A DNA stretch of 64,000 nt from Garicola koreensis (GTDB lineage Bacteria > Actinomycetota > Actinomycetes > Actinomycetales > Micrococcaceae): positions 248,001 through 312,000 of the forward strand of contig NZ_JACIBT010000001.1 of the NCBI RefSeq assembly GCF_014195445.1. Direction: 5' to 3'. The notes below the pieces were generated by a model, which ran no database searches, was not told where the DNA came from, and worked only from the letters and a program-made list of their open reading frames with translations. Both the position numbers and the translations under genes were made by a program. Positions 9,027-15,718 of this stretch are shown piece after piece. How positions within the stretch are numbered: the first letter of the stretch is position 1; every line of letters begins with the position of its first letter.

Positions 9027-9580
9027 CACTCCTCGGGAAGGGGGCAGGTGTGCCCGTCGGCGTCCATGGGGTAGCCGCAGAGCGGGCAAACCGGGCGCCC
9101 GGCGTCCACGACCTCACGGGTGCGCTTGGTGAATGCGCGAGCGGCCCCTACTGGCATTCGCACTACGAGCATTTCCGTCTGGTGAGGGCCGTCCTCCTCC
9201 GGCGCTTCTTCGTTGCCTTCAGCATCGACGTCTGTGATCGGGTGGGCTTCTACCACCACCTGGGCCGTGGCCGGGTCCCAGCCCAGGCTCATGGTGCCGG
9301 TGCGGAAATGCTCGTGAACGGCCTCGAGCTGGTCATCGTCGACGAGCTCAGGGGGAGTGCTCGTGGGAACGCTGAAGGGATTGCCCTCGACGCTGATGAG
9401 CTGGTCGAGGATCTCATCGATTTTCTCCGCGAGCAGGGCCGACTGCTGCTTCTCGAGGGCCACGCTCACCATCTGCGTCCTGGAGCGCACCTGCAGGTAG
9501 AACGTGCGTGCCCCGGGAGGGCCGATGGTGCCGACCACGACCCGATCCGGCCAGTCAAACTCGTGAACACGTGTAGGCAT
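9026..9580 (-). CDS. DUF3090 family protein
   Basis: 184 aa. The N-terminus MPTRVHEFDWPDRVVVGT and following GPPGARTFYLQVR segment are typical of DUF3090 (YjbH-like repeat family), a conserved actinobacterial protein of unknown function. The C-terminus carries a small zinc-binding motif, CPLCGYPMDADGHTC, with Cys-x2-Cys and a later His/Cys. It sits in the middle of the trio, ending at the SCO1664 start with a one-base overlap, so co-translation is likely. Confidence 0.9.
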   Translation of the reverse strand: MPTRVHEFDWPDRVVVGTIGPPGARTFYLQVRSRTQMVSVALEKQQSALLAEKIDEILDQLISVEGNPFSVPTSTPPELVDDDQLEAVHEHFRTGTMSLGWDPATAQVVVEAHPITDVDAEGNEEAPEEDGPHQTEMLVVRMPVGAARAFTKRTREVVDAGRPVCPLCGYPMDADGHTCPLPEE

Positions 9581-9604
9581 GTCAGCATTCTAGGCGTACG
9601 CGGT

Positions 9605-10297
9605 TCACGGCGCGTTGTGGCCTGCACCGCCACCCACCGGCGCAGCATCAGACCGGACGCCCTTCGCCAGCCATGCAAGATCGCCCGCTTCGGTGTTGGT
9701 CGCGTAGACGCTCGGCCGGCTGGCGCCGTAGTGCACGATCGATACGGATGCGGGGCCCACGTTGATCCGCTGGAACAGGTCAAGATGCATGCCGAACGCG
9801 TCGGCGAGCACTGACTTGATGATGTCACCATGGCTGACCGCAGCCCACACGGCCTCGGGCCCATGCTCGGCTTCGACGGCGGCGTCGTGGCGGCGGATCG
9901 CTGCCACCGACCGCGCCTGCATCCCCGCCATGGCTTCACCGTCGGGAAAGACCACGGCGGATGGCTGCGACTGCACCAGCGGCCACAGCTTCTCGCTCGC
10001 GAGCTCGGTGAGGGCCCGGCCCTGCCACTGGCCGTAGTCACACTCGGTGAGGTCGAGCTCGGTCGGGGCGTGCGGTGTGCCCGCTTGGCGCTCGAGGATG
10101 TGCTGGGCGGTCTGCTGACAACGCTCAAGGGGGCTGGACACCACCGCGACCAGGGGAACGGCCGCGAGTCGGTCTCCGGTCAGAGCCGCTTGTTCGCGCC
10201 CGGTCTGGTCCAGACTGACGCCGTCGGCCCTACCGGCCAACACTCCAGCCGCATTTGCTGTGGTGCGGCCGTGCCGCACCAGAATAACTGTCGCCAT
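9605..10297 (-). CDS. MSMEG_4193 family putative phosphomutase (histidine phosphatase)
   Basis: 230 aa histidine-phosphatase superfamily protein. The catalytic motif VILVRHGRTTAN is at residues 4-15, with the nucleophile His9, and the second-half SHGDIIKSV motif supplies the other catalytic His near residue 160. SSPLERCQQTA supports the fold. Substrate unknown. It is the first gene of the minus-strand trio with DUF3090 and SCO1664; only about 24 bases separate it from DUF3090. This trio is ordinary core chromosome, which makes its position between mobile-looking scraps notable. Confidence 0.9.
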   Translation of the reverse strand: MATVILVRHGRTTANAAGVLAGRADGVSLDQTGREQAALTGDRLAAVPLVAVVSSPLERCQQTAQHILERQAGTPHAPTELDLTECDYGQWQGRALTELASEKLWPLVQSQPSAVVFPDGEAMAGMQARSVAAIRRHDAAVEAEHGPEAVWAAVSHGDIIKSVLADAFGMHLDLFQRINVGPASVSIVHYGASRPSVYATNTEAGDLAWLAKGVRSDAAPVGGGAGHNAP

Positions 10298-10449
10298 CCA
10301 GCTAGCCTAGCCACCCTGTCGGCGGCGGAGTGCATGGACAGGGCGCGTCTCTGGCGATGAATGTCAGCTCAAACTATCCGGCGTCTCCAAGTTCGCCACG
10401 CCAGCAGCCCGTCTCGGGCCGGGTTGGGGGCCCAGGGGTAGTCACAGGG

Positions 10450-10810
10450 TCAGTTGCGTCCACTTCCGGACTGAAGGGAGGCCGATCGGATTGTGGTGGC
10501 TAGGTCGGCGTAGGCGATGGGAGGGCCAGCGCGCCGATCCAAAGTCGGCAGCCCGACCGAGGAGGAGCCCAGCTCTTGCAGGGAGCCTCGCGGCATGACG
10601 TAGAACTTCCATTGGGAAACCGACAGTGCGTCGTATTCCCTATGGTTGGTCGCCGTCTGGACGGCGAACACGTAGACGTCGGCGTTGTAGGTCTGTTCCC
10701 ACCGCGCGAGCCACGAGGAACTCGACGACGTATCCGCGAACGTTGTTCATCTTGAGGTCCGAGAGGGCGAACCGCCAGAAGTCCAGCACGATGGCGCCGG
10801 TGCCCGACAT
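10450..10810 (-). pseudogene. Conserved actinobacterial hypothetical, internally deleted
   Basis: Two matching parts lie in different frames. The N-terminal part (from ATG 10810) reads VLDFWRFALSDLKMNNVRG and VVEFLVARAVG; the C-terminal part reads DVYVFAVQTATNHREYDAL and QWKFYVMPRGSLQELG. I know this pattern from a conserved actinobacterial protein in which both parts are joined by a central segment, here missing along with the frame. It cannot make the full protein. It lies between the intact trio and another broken gene on the opposite strand. Confidence 0.6.
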
Positions 10811-10826
10811 CGGTCGACGAAAGGAA

Positions 10827-11186
10827 ATGACATCTCGTCGAAGGACGAGAAGAACCTGATCCAGGTGCTCGATAAGTTCTCACAGATGGAGGAGCCCCGG
10901 CGGTCGGTCATCCAGCACGTGCATGAGATCATCATGGCCGCAGCACCCACCCTTAAACCGCGGATCTGGTACGGAATGCCCGCCTACGCGAAATCGTCGA
11001 GCACACCGGCGTTCGTGACGCTGCGCAATGACGATCGCCTGCCTCTGGCACTCGCAGAAAAGGTCGACCTCCGACCTCCGGGAGGCACGGACGGAGGCCT
11101 GATGCCGGCCGCGTAGGTACTTCGAGACCGTAGATGATTCCGCTGAGAAGCGCATCGTGGAGATCGTGCACTCGGTGCTTGACTGA
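10827..11186 (+). pseudogene. DUF1801 (YdhG-like) family protein, frameshifted
   Basis: The open part reads LDKFSQMEEPRRSVIQHVHEI, then PRIWYGMPAYAKS, the signature of DUF1801 domain proteins. The ATG at 10827 is one base out of frame with it, and a stop near 11115 breaks the end, after which another frame continues YFETVDDSAEKRIVEIVHSV to a stop at 11186. At least two frameshifts show it is dead. No functional claim beyond family membership. Confidence 0.7.
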
Positions 11187-11261
11187 CTGCGCTCTGGGGG
11201 CGCTCACTCTGCTGGCACGCAGGTTGTGGGCCACCGATAGGGGCTTGTACTTGCGGACGCG

Positions 11262-11468
11262 TCACGCCACGGGTGTGTCGTCGACGAGGTAGGTGCGGAT
11301 GGCTCTGATCTTTGCGGTCTCCGCGTGCCCGGCGAAGATGACGACGTGGCTGAAGGCCTGACGGCGCCCGTCGGCGTAGGAGATGACGCCGTCGGCACCG
11401 CAGTCAGTTCCGTGGGTGATGACTGTGTGGACGGTCAGCTGAGAAGGGGTCTGTGGGTGTGACGGCAT
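11262..11468 (-). CDS. Short NTF2/SnoaL-like protein, possibly truncated
   Basis: 68 aa. The segment VHTVITHGTDCGADGVISY followed by RQAFSHVVIFAG resembles the C-terminal beta strands of NTF2/SnoaL-like proteins, which are normally 100-140 aa. ATG 11468 has an AGGAGG eleven bases upstream on the minus strand, so the short form may be expressed; equally the N-terminal half may have been lost. It follows the reductase gene on the same strand after about 90 bases. Confidence 0.45.
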   Translation of the reverse strand: MPSHPQTPSQLTVHTVITHGTDCGADGVISYADGRRQAFSHVVIFAGHAETAKIRAIRTYLVDDTPVA

Positions 11469-11557
11469 CTTTGAGGGCCCCTCCTGTAGGTAACTTGCCG
11501 TGTGCCCGTAGTCTACGAGAGCTCCTGAGGCCTGTGCAGGGGGAGGCGCCGCCGGTT

Positions 11558-12124
11558 CTAGGTGCTGGAGAGCACCTCGTAGCGCAGCTGGACCATTCCG
11601 TTGTCGAACCGCTGCTCGTGCTCCAGCGCCAGATCGATCCGCTGATCGGGCAGGAACCGCACGCCGCCGCCCACGGCCATCGGACACGCCAGGAGATCGA
11701 GGCGGTCCACAAGACCGTGCCGGATCGCCTCGGCCGCCAACGTGGGGCCAGCCACTGTCACATTGCCCTCTGCCGCGGCCTTGATGCGTGCCACCTCTTC
11801 GGGGTCGAAGTGACTCCGAAGCTCAGTCCGCGAGGTATGTACGGACTCGAGGGTGCGGGAATAGACGATCTTGTCGGCCCGCTGCCAGACCTGGGCGAAC
11901 TGGGTGGACTCTGGTGACTGCTCAATCACCTCTGGATCCGTTTCCCAGACCGACATCATCTGGTACATTCGCTTCCCCAGCAGATAGGTGCTGACAGCCG
12001 AGGTCTCCTTGGTGACCTCGGCCAGAACCTGTTCGTCGGGCTGGGCCCAGGAAGCGAATTCCCCCTCGGGATCCGCCACGTATCCGTCGAGGGAGACGAT
12101 CATCGAGTAGATCAGCTTGCCCAT
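11558..12124 (-). CDS. Dihydrofolate reductase family protein (RibD C-terminal domain)
   Basis: 188 aa RibD_C/DHFR-like reductase. MGKLIYSMIVSLDGYVAD is the usual N-terminus, then YLLGKRMYQMM, and the NADPH-binding GNVTVAGPTLAAEAI. The C-terminal VDRLDLLACPMAVGGG segment is also typical. Start set at ATG 12124, preceded by GGAGAG; a longer reading to 12193 adds an unlikely N-terminus. Probably a pteridine-like or flavin-precursor reductase of unknown substrate. Confidence 0.85.
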   Translation of the reverse strand: MGKLIYSMIVSLDGYVADPEGEFASWAQPDEQVLAEVTKETSAVSTYLLGKRMYQMMSVWETDPEVIEQSPESTQFAQVWQRADKIVYSRTLESVHTSRTELRSHFDPEEVARIKAAAEGNVTVAGPTLAAEAIRHGLVDRLDLLACPMAVGGGVRFLPDQRIDLALEHEQRFDNGMVQLRYEVLSST

Positions 12125-12417
12125 TCGGCTCTCCTTCCAGCGCGATACGATCCTGCCGTGGGGCGGGGGCTGTCGGGCTTCGAAAGGCTCCAACCCATCC
12201 CGGCTAACTTTGTGGGAGCAGACATGAGGCTACGCCATACCGGTTGCAAAGTGCAATAGGAAGTCGATGCTGATCCACAGCTGTGTCAGTGTGTGACGAG
12301 CCCACTCGTCTGCTCCTGAGGAACTGTGTGAGACTTGCTTCAGCCCCCTGGGGCTGGATGAACCCGTCGCAGGATGGGCACATCTGTATCAATCGACGGT
12401 AGAAAGAGGCAGCACAG
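12125..12417. other. Intergenic region between divergent reductase genes
   Basis: About 290 bases separate the minus-strand DHFR-like gene from the plus-strand FMN reductase. I see no gene. It should contain both promoters, but no pair of -35 and -10 boxes stands out. The plus-strand end has an AAAGAGG ribosome-binding site ahead of ATG 12418. Confidence 0.4.
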
Positions 12418-12993
12418 ATGAAGATCGGCATCATCATCGGATCCATTCGTGTCGAACGAGTCACCGAGGCCGTAGCGAAGTACGTCCACAACGTCGCGGG
12501 AAGCCGCTCCGGGGGCTTCACCTACGAGCTCGTTGACATTGCCGAATTCGATGTGCCTCTGCTGACCAGCCCTGTGCACCCGATGGTCGCCAATAAGAAC
12601 TACGACGATCCGAACGTTCAGAACTGGTCCGATGCCATAGACGAATTCGACGGCTTCGTCTTCGTCACCCCCGAGTACAACCACGGAGTACCCGGAGGCT
12701 TCAAGAACGCCGTGGACTCCCTCGGCACAGAATGGGTGGGCAAGCCGGTCGCCTTCGTCGGACAGGGATCAGTCGGTGGGGTGCGCGCCATCGAGCAGTG
12801 GAGGCAGATCGTGTCGAACTTCTCGATGCCGTTCGTTCGCGCTGAACTCAACTTCAACCTGTTCATCGACTGGAAAGACGGTGAGTTCACCCCTGCGGAG
12901 CGCCATGCGAATGAAGTGCACGGCATGTGTGAGCAGCTCGAGGAGCTCGTCACAAAGATTCGTGGAGAGGTCACTGAATCGGTGACATCCTAG
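12418..12993 (+). CDS. NADPH-dependent FMN reductase
   Basis: 191 aa flavodoxin-like NAD(P)H:FMN oxidoreductase. The FMN phosphate-binding loop GSIRVERVTE is at residues 7-16, and FVTPEYNHGVPGGFKNAVD is the strongly conserved isoalloxazine-binding segment. SLGTEWVGKPVAFVGQGS matches the strand that follows. Likely reduces FMN or a quinone/azo substrate in the cytoplasm. Single gene with its own ribosome-binding site, the last intact gene before the scrap region. Confidence 0.9.
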   Translation: MKIGIIIGSIRVERVTEAVAKYVHNVAGSRSGGFTYELVDIAEFDVPLLTSPVHPMVANKNYDDPNVQNWSDAIDEFDGFVFVTPEYNHGVPGGFKNAVDSLGTEWVGKPVAFVGQGSVGGVRAIEQWRQIVSNFSMPFVRAELNFNLFIDWKDGEFTPAERHANEVHGMCEQLEELVTKIRGEVTESVTS

Positions 12994-13102
12994 TTGCCGG
13001 TTGGTTGTCGGACACTCAATCTCAGCAGACAAACTGGTCAGCGCTCCACGCGACGCAGACGGCGCCGGCACGACGAGGACGAGCCTGTGAACAGGGCTTG
13101 TT

Positions 13103-13316
13103 CATGACATCCGGCAACCTACGCAACACCGCCGCGGCGCGCTTAATCCTCAGCGGCCCCGTCATCGCCAGAATCCCCCCGGTTGGGCCGCCGTAGGTGC
13201 AGTCGTCCTCATTGCCGCGGTGATGCTCGGACCCGGCGAAACTGCAACCATCGCGCGGGACTCCGTCGTGGCGGTCAGTATGGTCACCGTCAAAGTGCTC
13301 ATCAGGGCGACGGTCC
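13103..13316 (+). pseudogene. ChaA-type Ca2+/H+ antiporter relic
   Basis: The start reads LILSGPVIARI, close to the start region of the intact antiporter at 47.5 kb. After a frameshift it reads VLIAAVMLGPGETATIARD then VVAVSMV, matching the intact gene's LIMAVMLGPGESATIARD. About 75 residues between these blocks are deleted. By eye DNA identity to the intact copy is well below 90%, so this comes from a different homologue and is not a recent copy. Confidence 0.65.
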
Positions 13317-13431
13317 CCGGCATGATCGCCGTCGTAATGATCGTGTCCGGACTGCGCAGAATGTGCCGCAGCGAACGGCCGGTGAGCGCGGCTGTCTCGC
13401 CCAATGTCAGGTCATGGTGGTCATGACTGCC
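13317..13431 (-). pseudogene. ABC-2 type transporter permease N-terminal fragment
   Basis: On the minus strand, TAALTGRSLRHILRSPDT and IITTAIMP are the usual N-terminus of drug-efflux ABC-2 permeases. The ATG near 13431 is out of frame with this segment. It stops where the ChaA relic begins on the other strand, so two pieces are fused tail to tail. Confidence 0.6.
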
Positions 13432-13568
13432 CCTCGGCCTTCTTGACCGCCTCGGCCAGTCGCGTGCGCTCCCTGCTCAGTCAGCTGCCCTGCGAGTAGT
13501 TCACCGCGCAGGCCTCGGCGAAATCGACGGCGCCCTCGCCCACTATGTTGCGGATCGGCGTGCCTGCC
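13428..13568 (-). pseudogene. DUF1048-like C-terminal fragment
   Basis: The minus strand reads [18 protein letters not shown] then, past an in-frame stop, [17 protein letters not shown], ending in TGA overlapping the ATG of the permease piece (ATGA). The pattern recalls DUF1048 proteins encoded next to ABC-2 transporters. Family assignment is from memory and weak; that it is a broken gene tail is clearer. Confidence 0.35.
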
Positions 13569-13591
13569 GGATGCCCGCAGGTGTTAGCAAC

Positions 13592-14005
13592 ATGTCTGTG
13601 CCGATGCATCACAGCCGCAGCTATATCGAGTTCGGCGTTACGGACCTCGCTGCTGCCCGTGTCTTCTACAAGTCGGCTTTCGGATGGGAATTCAACGATT
13701 ACGGTTCGGTTTGCAGCGGGATCAGGGCGCCCGGTGGAAATGGCGAAGTCGGTGGGTTGAACCCTGGTTCGGCGCCCAGCGACGAAGGACCCATCGTACT
13801 GCTCTTCACCGCATTTGTGGGGACGTTCATTGCGCGCATTTCCCGCGGTCGTACGATCCGCGGCGTCGTCGTCGGGGTGGTGCTGGTGCCGAGCCTGGTC
13901 AGTGTCGTGTGGTTCTCGGTCTTCGGCGACCTCGACGCCGCAGGCACCATGAACGACGCCAAGGCCGCCGGCAAGGTGCGCATGGGGGGGGCGAGGAATA
14001 CGTGA
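13592..14005 (+). pseudogene. Chimeric ORF: VOC protein head, BCCT transporter piece, YchF tail
   Basis: One open frame contains three unrelated pieces. Residues 1 to about 73 are the start of a VOC (glyoxalase/bleomycin-resistance) protein, with [18 protein letters not shown] and FGWEFNDYG. Then 38 residues identical to an internal segment of the BCCT transporter at 39.9 kb, including [16 protein letters not shown]. Then [19 protein letters not shown], the C-terminal region of the GTPase YchF. No known protein has this arrangement, and the YchF part changes frame before its end. I treat it as a recombination product and not a functional fusion. Confidence 0.7.
13814..13928 (+). repeat. 115-bp copy of part of the BCCT transporter gene
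   Basis: Bases 13814-13928 match 40925-41039 inside the intact BCCT gene with two mismatches (about 98%). Both ends are abrupt. The near identity points to a recent copy event within this genome or a very close relative, unlike the more diverged neighbouring scraps. Confidence 0.9.
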
Positions 14006-14047
14006 TGAAGGACGGCGACGTGGTGGAGTTCAAGTTCAAACGTGTGA
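13928..14047 (+). pseudogene. ychF: YchF C-terminal fragment, site C
   Basis: The frames read [19 protein letters not shown] then [15 protein letters not shown] followed by N-V-stop if one extra A near 14038 is removed. This is the TGS-domain end of the redox-regulated GTPase/ATPase YchF (OLA1 family). About 38 residues remain, with frameshifts at about 13988 and 14038. The piece is directly joined upstream to the BCCT copy and downstream to a HxlR regulator lacking its start. Confidence 0.8.
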
Positions 14048-14056
14048 GCAGGCACC

Positions 14057-14497
14057 CTTGACTCCTCCTATGGCCAGTACTGTGGCCCGGCCCGGGCGGC
14101 TGAGTTTCCAAGCGAGCGGTGGACCCTAGTGATCCTGCGCGGTCTGACCGTCGGCCCGAAACGCTTCAACGAACTCCGGAAGGGCATCCCGTCCATCCCC
14201 TCGAACATCTTGACCAATCGCCTCGGCGACCTTGAGCGGGCCGAGGTGGTCGAGCGGGCTGTCGAGGGCCGCAACGTCGTCTATCGACTCAGTGACTACC
14301 GGCAGGACCTCGAGCCGTTCGTTGTCGAGGCGGGCCGTTATCGGTCTGCCAGCGACGCCGTCCGCGCCGGTCTGCGGCTGTTGGAGGAGCAGGAGCTCCA
14401 GCTGTCCGCGCTGCGTGCCGCGCTCGTGGCCGGTGAGACCAGTGGCGAAGCGGAGCCCTTCGACTTCGACGCTTTCGTCGCCTCGAAGACCGCGTGA
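14057..14497 (+). pseudogene. HxlR regulator head fused in frame to ParD antitoxin tail
   Basis: The frame reads SYGQYCGPARAAEFPSERW then GPKRFNELRKGIPSIPSNI and TNRLGDLERAEVVER, a HxlR-family winged helix with its signature Cys near the start. At about residue 92 it switches to RSASDAVRAGLRLLEEQE, the ParD antitoxin C-terminal region. The HxlR start codon is missing, and the ParD DNA-binding N-terminus is missing. An internal start at GTG 14120 or ATG 14129 could still give a protein. It overlaps the ParE-like frame by GTGA, the ParD/ParE arrangement. Confidence 0.65.
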
Positions 14498-14739
14498 GCG
14501 AGTACCGACTTACTCCGGCCGCGCAGCGGGATCTCTCCTCGATCTGGGACTTCACCGAGGATCGCTGGGGCGTGGGACAGGCGGAGAAGTACGTCCGTGA
14601 GTTCCAATCCGCGATCGAACGCGTCGCCGAGGACCCGGGTCTTCTGAGGATCCTGACGAACCGAGATCTGGTGAGGCCGCGCAGATCCATCGCAACGCCA
14701 AGGGATTCCTCTCCAAGCACATCACCGTCGGGCAGATGA
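14494..14739 (+). pseudogene. ParE-family toxin, 3' half lost
   Basis: Begins with GTG overlapping the antitoxin stop. MSEYRLTPAAQRDLSSIWDF, then GQAEKYVREFQSAIERVAEDP, is the N-terminal half of a RelE/ParE toxin. After about residue 50 the frame runs into unrelated sequence (the GmrSD tail in another frame), so the conserved C-terminal beta strands that bind gyrase are absent. Not expected to be toxic. Confidence 0.7.
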
Positions 14740-15098
14740 TGGACGACGGTGGCGACATCCACCACCTGGTGCCCAAGAACTACTTGGTGAAATCCGGGGT
14801 GCGTGATCAGTCGTTGTACAACCAGATCGCCAACTACGCGCTGACGGAGACTCCGGTGAACATCGGGATCAAGGACACTGCTCCCGCCGCGTACCTGGCC
14901 CGAGTGGATGAGCAGATCGCCAGCGGCGAGTCGATCCTCGTAGAGATCTCCAGCACCGAGGAGCTTGAGGCCTCCTTCGCCGAGAACGCGGTCCCGCAGT
15001 CGCTGCGCACGACGACGGCGGAGACCTACACGGAGTTCCTCCAGCAGCGCCGGGCGTTGATGGCCGAATACATCCGCGACTATTACCAGAGCCTCTGA
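14646..15098 (+). pseudogene. GmrSD-type restriction enzyme C-terminal fragment (DUF1524)
   Basis: About 150 codons read AAQIHRNAKGFLSKHITVGQ, then DIHHLVPKNYL, and ALTETPVNIGIKDTAP. The double-His motif HHLVPK matches the HNH-like catalytic motif of DUF1524, the nuclease half of GmrSD-type (DUF262/DUF1524) type IV restriction enzymes. The DUF262 N-terminal half, which holds the NTPase, is gone. The longest methionine-started reading begins at ATG 14736, inside the family domain, so I treat it as a relic. Confidence 0.7.
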
Positions 15099-15718
15099 CG
15101 CATCCGGCCGATGTCGTGAACCCTGTCACCGGGTTCCCTCTAACTTGGTCCTCGACGAACAACAGTACCGTACGCCGGCACAGGGGGAGACGATGACCGT
15201 CCAGGAGCAGGTCGCCGAGATCCAACAGGAGCAGCAGTAGTTCGACGGCGCCGGCGATGGTCGGTTCGCAGTTCAGTCTGGGCTCGACGACGGCCTCCGC
15301 CCCTGCCGCTGCGGAGCGCCAGCCCGAGACGGGCCGCGAGTTCTCCGCCGTCGAACGGGAGCTAGTCGTCAAGAACGGCGAGTATCTGGCCTCGATCCTG
15401 ACGTCGGTCTATGCCCCGGAAATGCGGCAGGCCATCCTGGACGAGGCGCGGAAGCACATGTGAAGCAGTCGAAGGCCGATTCACCCGAGAAATGATGCGG
15501 CCCCCTTTTTAAAGTCGGACCGTCTCGCTGAGTAGAATGTGCAGGTCAAGTCCTACACAGCTTGCGCCGGAGCCCTTGATTCCACGAGTCGCCTCGACAA
15601 CTGGCCGTGAGTCGGGCATCCGCACATCGTGATGAGAGGTCGTTCCCAGCTCGACGGTTCGACGTGGAAGGATTGGCCATGCACGAACGTTGAACGACGA
15701 GGGGAGGTGTAGCCGTCC
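15099..15718. other. Upstream region of BREX with a short broken gene
   Basis: A small frame at 15193-15240 (MTVQEQVAEIQQEQQ) has a good purine-rich site before it but ends after 15 codons. A second frame at 15257-15463 ends VKNGEYLASILTS and APEMRQAILDEARKHM. They may be one gene split by a stop and a frameshift; I do not recognise the family. The last 250 bases before pglW should hold the BREX promoter. A TAGAAT at 15531 could be a -10 box but has no clear -35 partner. Confidence 0.35.

Noticed and set aside
13592-14005. Functional three-domain fusion protein
   Set aside because: The parts are a truncated enzyme head, a piece of a transporter helix bundle and a partial TGS domain with frameshifts. 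It cannot fold as any known protein.
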